A stretch of DNA of 26,176 nt, taken from NCBI GenBank assembly GCA_016098155.1, contig JAAAJB010000508.1, forward strand, positions 1 through 26,176, read 5' to 3'. Below the pieces are notes generated by a model. It was given only the letters and a program-made list of their open reading frames with translations, searched no databases and was not told where the DNA came from. The DNA comes from Actinomortierella ambigua (taxonomy: Eukaryota; Mortierellomycota; Mortierellomycetes; Mortierellales; Mortierellaceae). Of the stretch, positions 10,117 through 19,331 are shown piece by piece (the first letter of the stretch is position 1; each line of letters starts with the position of its first letter). The translations under genes and the position numbers were made by a program.

Positions 10117-13092
10117 GAGGGAGAGAAACCTCTCCTCCCTTTTTATTCGGGAAATCTTGATCTTTGGTCTGCGCAACTTTACACGTTACCTCATTCTTTT
10201 CTCAAGTGAAGTGATTGTCTCCATGCATTGGCCCGTCAGGGTTCACCGAGGCTTGTGACCCTATTATGTTCCGAGTGACACTAGCCCGTCGTTTATCCTC
10301 CCTTCTCCACGTCTAACCAAGCCGACCCTCACTGTCGCTCGCCGCTTTCTGGTCTCATCTCGGTTTTTGGGGCACATCCTTTTACCTCACTTGGCTGTTT
10401 TAGCGCAGTCTTGTTTTTTTTTTGTTTGTTTGTTGTTCAGTGCACTTTTTGGGTTACATGCTCACTCGGTCAATTTGTAAGGAAGCTCATCTCGGGATTT
10501 TGCTCAACGCACGGTTCCTGTATCTCCGTCAAACTCTCTTTCTCTCCAGATGGACGTATCAAGCGAGGCGCGACGCTTGTTTTCATCGTTGCGCAGTCAT
10601 ACATGTGCACTCCACCCCGCGAATGGCTTGGACGTTTTTGTGGCTGATGAAGGATTGTGACAATTAGTGGGCATGCATGCTCCAACTCTCTTTACACAAA
10701 CAAAAAAGAGTCGAGCTAGTCTGTCGAGCAACAACTGCGCATGCGAGTAAGAGCAGGGATTCCAAGGACAAATCTGATTGACAATGACCCCCCCCCCGGT
10801 GGAAGATCCGAGGTGTTACCTGTTTTAAAGAAGCAAGGTAAAAAAGATGGCAGAGTTGACTGCAATAGGTGGAACGCTGTTGGACATGGGAGTCCATCAC
10901 CTGGTTCATTGGACAATCATGCCGGCGAAGTGGAAGAAGGTTTAGCCTGGCCCTCCACTAGCTCTAGTAGCCATGGTCACAAAAAGGTGGATAGATCCAT
11001 CCTGAATACCTTTGTACTGTCAAACCGGAATTCGAAGGTTGAGCCCTAGACTAGCTAAATTAACCAGGTTACCCGATGGCCGGGTCTGTAATACGATTGG
11101 ATTAAAGTTGGCCGCGACATCTAACTATTGTGCTGGTAGCGTTGAAAAGTCAAGGCTCTCTTGCACCTATCCCATACCTCCCCAATCTCAAAAGAAAATC
11201 CGCTTTGTATTAGCAGGGTTCATTGTCTCCTCAGGCGTGTGGTCAAACCTGATCACTGAATGCGCAGTTGACAGGTTGTTTTCGATACCAAGGAAATGAT
11301 AGCCAAGAGACGAGGCCTCAGCAGAGGATTTTCTTGTCCAAGCAGATTCCGGAAGTTGATGCACACCACACCGTTGACAGCATCGCTCTTTTAAGGGCAC
11401 CAAAGGGTCCACATCAGTTCTTAATGTTCAACCTCCGGCGAAAAGAAAATCGTTGTCGATGGTTACAACCACGTCGTATGTGGAGACCGCAGGATGACGC
11501 GCAATGTCTCTTGCTGCAGCGCTTTGACCTGTGCCTAATACATTATTAGGTGTTACAAATGAGTGGAGACAAGCATGCCCATATATGGATATGTCTTACT
11601 TCCGTCCTGTTTTCCTGTGTGCCAACGTAATGATGCGGAAATTACGCAAGCCTCTGTAAACTCTTTTGAATGATCTCTTTTCTTTTCTTTTCTCTTTTCA
11701 TCTCGCCTCCTCCCATCCCGCCTCCCCTGTCATTTTCCATCGTTCCGCCCATCAAGCCATCAAAGGGTAATGTCTACCACCACCTCTTTCAAGATTCGGT
11801 GCTCCTGAGAGCAGTGCGCTTCCGTTTTCGCTACCAGGCTCTTCCTTGCCGCTACCCAGCGCTCCATCATCTGCTTTCTCTGTGTTGCAGCCGCAGCCTC
11901 TCCCAAGATCCAGCCCTCCAATCAATCGCTCAATCACGCTCTGAATCAGCAACATCCTATGGCAATGGCTGACTTGTGCAAAGGGTAGCCACCGCCTGTC
12001 CTCGCTTTTTTTTTCTGTTGCAGTGGGAACGCGCACACTCGCGGTCCTTGAGATCTCTTGCCCGTCGCCAGTCCATTCAGTCGAGTGCACACACACACCC
12101 CCTCCCACACCATTCCAGAGAGGATCGATCAGACCGGGGCTCGTACTTGCAAGTGGGGATGATCCATCTGGCCCCGCTGTGACGCGTCATCTTCAGTCAT
12201 CATTTTGCTTGAACCTGAGATTGTCTTCGTCTCTGGCGATTGTTGATGAGATGGGGCCTTGCATCCGCACGTCGATTGGTACCAAGAGGGAGATTTGGAG
12301 CAACACCATTCAACAGTGCTCTGTTTGGTCGAGTTTCAGCCCTCGCTCTTGACTCTCCTGGATGGTGGGGGAGGCAACTCCTGAACCATTCCTGCAACCC
12401 ACGCCCCTTCGCCTCTTTCCTTTCCTTCTCCTGGGCCAACTTGGAGCGATTCGGTATCTTTCATCGACTCGCAAAAAGCCATCCCTTCCCCCCCTCCCCT
12501 TCCTTCGTCGAGGCTTCCATGGTCGGCTTCTTCGCCTGCTGTCGACGTTAAACGCTCGCGCTGGTTGAGAGGTTACATGGTCGAGTTCTCCCCGCTTCGC
12601 ATTGTGCGTTCTTGAGCGTGCGGATGTCTGGTCGTGGCATTTTCATGTCCTCCCCTTCCCGTCCAAGGCTACACCCCCGACAAGCGTTTTGATTGATTGA
12701 GAGGCCCTGAATGAGAGGTGCGGCGCAACACGCACAGAGTGGCAGCCGCTTCCGTCTCCCCACCCCTCCAGTGGAGAGAAGTGGTAGCGCAAGGAGAGAG
12801 GGACGCACAGTTGGCAACATTTGCTCTGCAAACAGGATCCACCACCACTTTGTTCTTTTGGATGATTGTTTGCATTTGTCGCTCAAAAAAAAACCAGCTC
12901 CACGCTCCATCATCGACGAGTCCAGTCCACAAGTACTAAATCCGGTCTCGCAACCACTCCTCTCCTCGTGCTCCCCCCCTCTCTCTTCCTCTACTTGCTC
13001 CCTCGTCTCGGCACCTTTGTGCAGAAACGACAGCGCCTCTTCCAATCACCACTCTTTTACCCTTCCCAATCACCCCTCTTTTTCAAGCAACC
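10117..13092. other. Long intergenic region without a supported gene
   Basis: About 3 kb lie between the divergent questin-oxidase-like and SUB2 genes. Short open frames exist on both strands, but none resembles a protein family. A C10 run lies at 10788-10797 and a palindrome gcatgcatgc at 10671-10680. From about 11680 the plus strand becomes pyrimidine-rich, with several TTGCAG-type acceptor-like sites (near 11885 and 12018), which could belong to an untranslated leader or a non-coding transcript. The last 250 bases before 13093 are CT-rich and probably form the SUB2 promoter and leader. I found no tRNA, rRNA or snRNA. Confidence 0.45.
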
Positions 13093-14794
13093 ATGGCCGA
13101 TCATCAGGACGATCTCGTTGATTACGATGAGGATGATGATGTCATCCAGCCCCCCACCGCCACCGCCCTCACCGCCGAGGCCGATGGTGCCGAAGAGGCC
13201 AAGGACAAGAAGGGCTCGTATGTCGGTGTTCACTCCACCGGTTTCCGTGATTTCCTGTTGAAGCCCGAGCTGCTCCGTGCCATTGTTGACTGCGGTTTCG
13301 AACATCCTTCGGAGGGTAAGCATTTTGACGCCTTTGGGGATTGTGCGCTTTCTCCTGCATGTACTTGTACATTATCTACTTCGCCTTTTGTCTCACCATT
13401 TTTTTTTTTAATTCTCGCGTCTTTTTTTTTTTGCAACCCCTAAATAGTCCAGCAAGAGTGCATTCCCCAGTCCATTCTCGGTATGGATATTCTTTGCCAG
13501 GCCAAGTCTGGTATGGGTAAGACGGCCGTTTTCGTCCTTGCCACTCTCCAGCAGGTCGAGCCTGTCGCTGGCGAGGTCTCCGTCGTTGTTCTCTGCCACA
13601 CCCGTGAGCTTGCTTTCCAGATCAAGAACGAGTATATCCGTTTCAGCAAGTACCTGCCCGAGATCCGTTCCGAGGTCTTCTATGGTGGTACTCCCTTGAA
13701 GCGTGACCAGGATATCCTTAACAACAAGGACCTGTGCCCCCACATTCTCGTTGGTACACCTGGCCGTGTCCTCGCCCTTATCAAGGAGGGCACCCTTAAG
13801 CTCCAGACTGTTAAGCACTTTGTTCTTGATGAGTGCGACAAGATGCTCGACCAAGTTGGTAAGTTTTTTTTATTTAATTCCATCTCATGTTTTTTTTAAC
13901 GGGGAGAGGGGTGGGTGAAGGGTGGAGTATTATGATGAGATCTTTTTGCTATTTAACCCAGCTCGTTTAAGGCCAACAAAAAGTTGTGCCTCATGAGATG
14001 ACGTTTCTTCTGACTCTACGACAATCCAACAACACTATGGAAAGGGGGAGTGCGAGAAAAAAAAGGATGGAAAATGACCAAGAGTCTAACTGTTTTTTTT
14101 TATGCCTTTCTTCCCTTGACATGGAATAGACATGCGCCGTGACGTTCAGTCCATCTTCGTCAAGACCCCCCACAGCAAGCAGGTGATGATGTTCTCTGCC
14201 ACCCTGAACAAGGAGGTGCGCCAGGTCTGCAAGCGTTTCATGCAGAACCCTCTCGAGATCTATGTCGACGACGAGACCAAGCTGACGCTGCACGGTCTGC
14301 AGCAGTACTTTGTCGCCATCGAAGAGAAGGCCAAGAACCGCAAGCTCAACGATCTGCTGGACACGCTCGAGTTCAACCAGGTGTGCATTTTCGTCAAGTC
14401 TGTGCAGCGTGCCAACGAGCTGAACAAGCTGTTGGTGGAGTGCAACTTCCCCAGTATCTGCATTCACTCGCAGATGCCGCAAGAGGAGCGTATTGCTCGC
14501 TACAAGTCGTTCAAGGAGTTCAACAAGCGTATCCTGGTCGCGACCGATGTTTTCTCGCGTGGTCTTGACGTCAGCCGTGTCAACATTGTCGTCAACTATG
14601 ACGTGCCCGAGAACGCCGATACCTACCTGCATCGTGTCGGTCGTGCTGGTCGTTTCGGTACCCGTGGTCTGGCCATTACCTTCGTCGCTGACGACAAGGA
14701 TGAGGAGGTCATCAAGTCGATCCAGTCCCGCTTCGAGGTCCAGATCCCTGCCTTGCCCGAGCAGATTGACTCCAACACCTACATGACCTCGTAA
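13093..14794 (+). CDS. SUB2: DECD-box ATP-dependent RNA helicase, UAP56/Sub2 family (3 exons)
   Basis: Exons 13093-13315, 13448-13858 and 14130-14794 give 432 residues, close to human UAP56 (428). The introns (132 and 271 nt) are GT-AG and both junctions restore conserved residues (PSE/VQQ and DQV/DMRRD). Visible motifs are Walker A AKSGMGKT (93-100), DECD (202-205), SAT (234-236) and [10 protein letters not shown] (379-388). The N-terminus has the acidic lead expected of the family, and the ATG sits in CAACCATGG. Sub2 is the spliceosomal and TREX ATPase that couples pre-mRNA splicing to mRNA export in the nucleus. Helicase domain 2 differs from the human sequence as I remember it: [11 protein letters not shown] where FGRGMDIERVN is usual, and HSQMPQEER for HRGMPQEER. 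Codon use is strongly C-biased at third positions, consistent with high expression. Only family identity is certain. Confidence 0.97.
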
Positions 14795-15155
14795 ACAGGG
14801 AGTGTGTTGTGGCGGTGCCTTTTTTTTTCCCTCCCCTGTCGTAGACAAACCCTCCCTCCCAAAAACATTGAGGCCCACAAGCGTGGATTGCAATCAAGGA
14901 TATCAAGGATTCCTGTGTGTATATTTTCTTCCAGATGTATAAAAACAAAAAAAAAACAATGACAAACTTTTTCTGTCTGTAATCATTGTGATAAAGAAAA
15001 ATGTCTCTTTTCCACCACAATATACACCAATCTTCACCGATGGTCAGGGCGGGGGAAAAACAAAAAAGAAAAGTGAAAAAGTGAAACCACAAAAAGCGTT
15101 TTGTGTATCACTCTCGTTGTTCATCTTGTACACATTCTCCTCCTCAGACTTTGTA
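14795..15155. other. SUB2 3' region and Ap4A phosphorylase leader
   Basis: A T run and C/T-rich stretch follow the SUB2 stop. A-rich sequence near 14937-14957 may hold the poly(A) site, although no AATAAA is present. A CT-rich leader precedes the ATG at 15156. No coding region or RNA gene is recognised. Confidence 0.4.
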
Positions 15156-16589
15156 ATGGTGGCATTTAGAGACGACTTTGAGGCACTACTGGCAGCCACT
15201 TATTCCTCTGCACTTGATGCAAAGGAACTCATCTTCACCCCATCGGAGATTCATCATTCCATCGAGACCGAGTTCGACGTGGAGGTAGAGTGAAATACGC
15301 CCACACCCTCCTCTCCTGTAAAACTTGAGCTGATGAAAGAATCGGCACTGATCAGGATATAGTCCGCCTACAAATGAATAGTTTGATGTCACGTATGCAC
15401 CGGCACTAGCCAAGAAGCCCCATGGTATTCTCGAGATTGTCGAAGAAGATCAGGCCTGCACTGGCACCTCTCGGCCATCGACGCCAGTCGTCAGGAACGT
15501 GCAAAAGTCGAATCCATTTCTGCCACACACCCCGGCCCTTTTCGTCACCGATGCTGGTGAAAACCACAAGATCCTGCTCAACAAGTTTTGTATCGTGCCC
15601 GAGCACTTTTTGATTGTCACCAAAGGTATTTTTCACAAGAAGACTGGCTGGGTCCGAAAAAAAAAAAAAGAATTACAGGTGTACTTCGCCGTAAATGTTG
15701 CGCGCGTCTAACGTGGGTGGCATCATCACATTGTGCATGATAAAATAGAATTCCGCCCGCAGACACAGCCTCTGTCTCCTCAAGATCTGTTGACAGCGTG
15801 GCGCTCCCTCAAAGCACTTCCAGCGCACCCCGAGAGCATTGTGTTCTTCAATTGCGGAACAAAAGCTGGAGCGAGCCAACCGCACAAGCATCTGCAGGTG
15901 ATCCCGCTGAAAAACGGTCAACCTACACCCATTACGAAGCTCGTCCGCCGTACCCTCAAGGCCCGCCGTGGCCCCAGTACTATCCATCCAGGTATGTACT
16001 TTGAGAAAAAAAAACATCGTGTCCCTCGATCAGGCAACATTATGGCACCTGTCGAAAACTAACCGACATCCCGTCATCATGGCGTGATATCTAAAAAAAA
16101 ATAGGCCAATTGTTCTCAGTGGCTTTTGACTGCATTCATCACTTGATTCTTTTCCCACAACTACCATCCGATGCTTCGGAGGAGGATGAGGAGGAGATGC
16201 TTGTCAAGACATACATCTCCTTGATGGATGCCATGCTGGAATCGCTGCGAGAGGAATACGCGACTCAGCATCACCTGTCGGAGGAAGAGCGCCTTCAGTC
16301 GGCCGGGGCGCTCTCGTCGCTGTCGTACAACTGGATCATGACGCGCGAGTTTATGCTGATTGCTCCTCGGCGTCAGGAAGGTTATGGACCGCTGAACATC
16401 AACTCGCTGGGATTTGCAGGCATGGTGTTGGCCAAGACGGCGGACGAGCTCAAGGTGGTCAAGAGGCTCGGTGTGGTCGGGACCGTGTCCAAGACGGGCT
16501 TCCAGATCAAGAATGAAGAGGAGGCTCGCGCCGCCGAGGCGAAGAAACAAGAGGAACAGGCATACTTTGACCAAAGGATTAGAAAATAG
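15156..16589 (+). CDS. APA1/APA2-like: Diadenosine 5',5'''-P1,P4-tetraphosphate (Ap4A) phosphorylase (4 exons)
   Basis: Exons 15156-15284, 15382-15625, 15749-15991 and 16105-16589 give 366 residues; I recall yeast Apa1 as about 321. All three introns (97, 123 and 113 nt) are GT-AG and the joins restore family blocks: YAPALAKKP, HKILLNKFCIVPEHFLIVTKEF and PLSPQDLLTAW. The HIT-like nucleotidyl-transfer motif is HKHLQ (170-174); in the family a histidine of this motif carries the AMP intermediate. The C-terminal part has YNWIMTREFMLIAPRR and NINSLGFAGMVLAK. The enzyme splits Ap4A with phosphate into ADP and ATP, and can run as an ADP-sulfurylase, in the cytosol. The last 25 residues are a charged Ala/Glu/Lys tail. 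The gene sits between SUB2 and SUA5 on the same strand with separate leaders. The first donor (15285) is the weakest boundary. Confidence 0.93.
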
Positions 16590-16945
16590 ATCCCCACCCC
16601 TACCCCTTCCCCCCTCTCATAAAATATTTGACTTTTGCTATATGAATGGAATTAGAGATTTGCCCTGCAACAAAACTATGGCAGATACTCAAAACCGCAC
16701 AAGCAGAGTGCCTAGCAAATCCGTTCTTAGCTTTGACTTGAGAGACATGCCCTACATCATGGAGAGAGGGACTGTTGTTTCCCCGTCATTTAGAAAAAAT
16801 TGTGGATGCACAAGCGCAGAAAAACAATCATTTGTCAATATGACAGGACAAGAAAAAACAAGCTCCAACAGACACTTTTTTTTTTTATGTGAGAGGGTTC
16901 AATTGCTGGTCCTCCTTTTGTTTCTTCAAATCAAGTTTCATTTGC
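16590..16945. other. Ap4A phosphorylase 3' region and SUA5 upstream leader
   Basis: An A/T-rich tract near 16619-16632 probably marks the 3' end of the Ap4A phosphorylase transcript. The remainder leads into a T11 run (16876-16886). Directly after it an ATG is followed at once by TGA (16887-16892), a minimal start-stop upstream ORF if it lies in the SUA5 transcript. No other gene is seen. Confidence 0.4.
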
Positions 16946-17146
16946 ATGTCATTCTTTCCTCATTCCCTTTTGCTACTGCCTCGTTTTCATCGCTGCTCTT
17001 CACTTCATTCATCCTTTCGCCCATCCATTCCCTCTTCCCTTGTGAGAGCTACAGTCACTCCTCACTTGTCGCTGCGCCGCCCCTTTCCTTTCCACACTCA
17101 CCTATATTCCTCCTCCTTGGCCCCGCAGCACCTCCCTCTGCCACCC
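16946..17146 (+). other. In-frame N-terminal extension of SUA5, possible mitochondrial presequence
   Basis: From the ATG at 16946 the SUA5 frame is open for 67 codons before the ATG at 17147. The extension has several arginines, many Ser, Leu, Phe and His, and no Asp or Glu, a composition expected of a mitochondrial targeting sequence. Yeast Sua5 is known to act in both cytosol and mitochondria, and alternative starts are a known way to achieve that. Caution: CT-rich leaders have few stop codons and encode Ser, Phe, Leu and Pro by chance, so openness alone proves little. Confidence 0.4.
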
Positions 17147-18556
17147 ATGCCTACTGCGCCATCGGCCACGGCCTTCAAAACGATCCTCGAGACAATCGAC
17201 CCGGCGTCGATCCGCTACCCAACGAGCGATCTTGAGGATCCGATCCCCGAGATCCTCAACGACCATACGCGGCAAGTCCTCGACCAGGCTGCGGCGCTGC
17301 TGACGGCGGGCCAGGTGGTGGGCATGCCAACAGAGACCGTATACGGACTAGCGGCGAATGCATTGGACAGTGTGGCGGCGCGCAAGATCTTTGAGGCCAA
17401 GAACCGACCACAAGACAATCCGTTGATCGTACATGTGTCGTCGTTGAGGATGTTGCGATCGATCCTCAAGAACAACGAGATCCCAGCCGTGTATGAACAT
17501 TTGATTGCCCAGTATTGGCCGGGACCGTTGACGTTGTTGTTTCCAAGAGCGGTGGCGTTGATCCCGGACGAGATTACGTGTGGCCAGCCGACGGTGGCGG
17601 TCCGGTTCCCGGCACACCCGATCGCACGGGCGTTGATCAGTCATTGTGATCGGCCGCTGGCGGCCCCATCGGCCAACTCGTCGGGCAAACCGTCGCCGAC
17701 GCTGGCGATGCATGTGATGGACGATCTGACGGGCAAGATCCCGATGGTGATCGATGGAGGTCAATGTAGTTTTGGGATCGAGTCGACGGTCGTCGATGGG
17801 CTGCGGGTGCCGCCAGCGATCTTGCGGCCCGGTGGCGTGACCTATGAGCAGATCCAGCGGGTCAAGAACATGGAGCAGGTGCAGGTGTACAAGAAGCACT
17901 TCACGGATCTCGCGATGGAACAGGCGCCGACCACACCTGGGATGAAGTACCGACATTATTCGCCCGATGCGGAGGTTATTCTAGTCGAGTACATTGAACC
18001 TACTGCAACAATACCAGGAAACACGTCCACTACCACTACTACCACCACTGCAGCAACAACATCAACAGGCACGACAAGAGCAACTACAACATCAGATGTA
18101 CCGGCACAATACAGGGTCATTCTGGAGCAGATCGAGGAGATGAAAAGGGCTGGCAAAATGCGTTTCGGAATCCTGCGAACATCTATCACGCGCGCCCAGG
18201 GCACTGCAGCTCAAGCAGAATTATCATCACGCTCTTCCTTACCAACTCCGCCCTTCACAGCCACAACAACAGCAACAGCAGCACCGGTAGAAACATCATC
18301 AACATCCACCACAACAAACGTGACATCGTCAGCACCAACACCATCGTTGAGCGAGCCGGCTGTGATCGAGTTTCCACTAGGCGTGGGCTCGCAGCCGGAC
18401 GATGTGGCACGGGAGTTGTTCAAGGGCCTGCGGTACCTAGATACGCAGAATGTCGAATGTATCTTTGTCGAGGGCATCAAGGACCAGGACACAGGTCTCG
18501 CCGTCATGAACCGTGTTCGAAAGGCGGCTTCACGTACCATTTTTGCATCTTCATAG
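17147..18556 (+). CDS. SUA5: Threonylcarbamoyl-AMP synthase, Sua5/YrdC/YciO family
   Basis: An intronless gene of 469 residues from ATG 17147. The YrdC domain (about 40-235) has PTETVYGL (61-68), KNRP (85-88), GPLTLLFPR and the nucleotide-binding SANSSGKPSPT (175-185). The linker PGMKYRHYSP (264-273) leads to the C-terminal Sua5 domain, ending with a GLAVMNRVRKAASRTIF block typical of the full-length Sua5 form. The enzyme makes threonylcarbamoyl-AMP from threonine, bicarbonate and ATP for t6A37 modification of ANN-decoding tRNAs by the KEOPS or Qri7 machinery. Low-complexity Thr/Ala-rich inserts (about 290-315 and 360-405) lie inside the Sua5 domain. The short start is chosen because family homology begins soon after it; the ATG at 16946 is a plausible second start for a mitochondrial form. 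A transposable element lies 46 bases after the stop. Confidence 0.93.
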   Translation: MPTAPSATAFKTILETIDPASIRYPTSDLEDPIPEILNDHTRQVLDQAAALLTAGQVVGMPTETVYGLAANALDSVAARKIFEAKNRPQDNPLIVHVSSLRMLRSILKNNEIPAVYEHLIAQYWPGPLTLLFPRAVALIPDEITCGQPTVAVRFPAHPIARALISHCDRPLAAPSANSSGKPSPTLAMHVMDDLTGKIPMVIDGGQCSFGIESTVVDGLRVPPAILRPGGVTYEQIQRVKNMEQVQVYKKHFTDLAMEQAPTTPGMKYRHYSPDAEVILVEYIEPTATIPGNTSTTTTTTTAATTSTGTTRATTTSDVPAQYRVILEQIEEMKRAGKMRFGILRTSITRAQGTAAQAELSSRSSLPTPPFTATTTATAAPVETSSTSTTTNVTSSAPTPSLSEPAVIEFPLGVGSQPDDVARELFKGLRYLDTQNVECIFVEGIKDQDTGLAVMNRVRKAASRTIFASS

Positions 18557-18610
18557 AATCTTCATCTTACATTAAAAAAAAATCCGCCTTACTTGTATTT
18601 TTGGCTGAGA

Positions 18611-18631
18611 CTAGTCTCGCATCCAGTCCCT
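18611..18631 (+). repeat. Left terminal inverted repeat
   Basis: Twenty-one bases match the reverse complement of 19224-19244 with one A/G difference. The outermost eight bases (18603-18610) match only loosely. The sequence includes half of a 12-bp palindrome, GAGACTAGTCTC (18607-18618). Confidence 0.7.
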
Positions 18632-18679
18632 CATATTCTTTCTCACTACTTCCATGAGGGTCTGGTTGTGGAGAGTCGC

Positions 18680-18969
18680 ACATGCCAGACCCCCCAGCTA
18701 CTGGCGCGATCAATAATATCATGCTCTGTCTCGATATCGACCGACATGCACTACAAAGGCCTGAACTTGGATTTGAGAACACCAAATGCATTGTCTATGA
18801 TGCTACGCGCAGACTTGTGACGAGCATTGTAGATCTTGTGCTCGTCCTTCTTCCACTCCTTGCCTTTGCACGGTGTCGTCAACATCAGAAGTAGTGCGTA
18901 GCCGTTGTCTGCCAACAGGTATTCGTCACCGTTGAGTAGGATGTTGTTCCGCCGATAGAGACCTGTCCA
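18680..18969 (-). pseudogene. DDE-superfamily (HARBI1-like) transposase fragment, left copy
   Basis: The minus strand from about 18969 downward encodes WTGLYRR, then GDEYLLADNGYALL, KKDEHKIYNARHK and ARSIIDNAFGVLKSKF. These are the second catalytic Asp region (ADNGY) and the third-acid region of DDE_4 transposases. The third acid, normally Glu in VIERAFG-like motifs, reads Asp here. A TAG stop at 18753-18751 interrupts the frame, after which recognisable sequence (SVDIETEHDIIDRAS) continues to about 18680. The first catalytic Asp and the N-terminal half are absent, so this is a dead C-terminal remnant. Confidence 0.65.
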
Positions 18970-18980
18970 CTACTACAATA

Positions 18981-19149
18981 TTCAAGTGGACGGATCTCTA
19001 TCGGCGAAGCAATATCATATTCAATGGTGACGAATACCTGTTGGCTGACAACGGGTACGCACTGCTTCCGATGCTCATGATACCGTACAAAGACAGAGAG
19101 TGCAAGAAGGACGAGCACAAGGTCTACAATGCTCGTCACAAGTTCGATG
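18981..19149 (+). pseudogene. DDE-superfamily (HARBI1-like) transposase fragment, right copy
   Basis: The plus strand encodes FKWTDLYRRSNIIFNGDEY, then LLADNGYALLPML and KKDEHKVYNARHK, after which similarity ends near 19149 and a stop follows shortly. It matches the left copy at roughly four in five bases, with many amino-acid-changing differences. It is therefore a diverged relative in opposite orientation, not a recent copy. Both catalytic regions outside ADNGY are missing. Confidence 0.6.
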
Positions 19150-19223
19150 AAAAAAGTCAGGGATGAAGAATGGTGCTAGATACCCTTAATTTTCGTTTTA
19201 CCCCACTGTTGTTAACTCAAATA

Positions 19224-19244
19224 GGGATTGGATGCGAGACTAGG
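19224..19244 (-). repeat. Right terminal inverted repeat
   Basis: Inverted partner of 18611-18631. The terminal eight bases (19245-19252), read inward, start with GG as at the left end. Confidence 0.7.
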
Positions 19245-19331
19245 CCGAGACCATTTTTCTCACTTGAACACCCCCTTCATTCCCCCCACCACCCACCACG
19301 ACCACTAAAAAGAAAAAAAAAAGAGATACTC

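Larger units (their letters stand above)
18603..19252. mobile_element. 650-bp inverted-repeat element carrying two head-to-head transposase fragments
   Basis: The ends are inverted repeats: 18611-18631 and 19224-19244 match at 20 of 21 positions on opposite strands, and both ends begin with GG. The hexamer ATTTTT flanks both sides directly (18597-18602 and 19253-19258), a candidate target-site duplication, though a low-complexity one. Inside, the C-terminal parts of two related DDE transposases face away from each other around a centre near 18978, where GTCCACT and AGTGGAC pair. Neither fragment is complete, so the element is non-autonomous. The proteins point to the HARBI1/DDE_4 group, but that group usually makes 3-bp duplications, so the 6-bp repeat does not fit well. 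Confidence 0.6.

Noticed and set aside
12711..13121. Plus-strand open frame overlapping the SUB2 start
   Set aside because: Ser/Pro-rich peptide from the CT-rich leader; it runs into the SUB2 coding start in another frame and resembles no family.
13991..14893. 300-residue minus-strand open frame
   Set aside because: It is the antisense of SUB2 exon 3, where C-biased third positions suppress antisense stops.
15270..15395. Similar peptides FDVE and FDVT on both sides of intron 1 of the Ap4A phosphorylase, considered as an intron gained by duplication
   Set aside because: The matching stretch is only a few codons and this region is variable in the family; chance is sufficient.
16946..17146. 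Extending the SUA5 gene call itself to 16946 or to a GTG at 16889
   Set aside because: Conserved sequence starts only after 17147 and GTG starts are not expected in nuclear fungal genes; the 16946 start is kept as an alternative.
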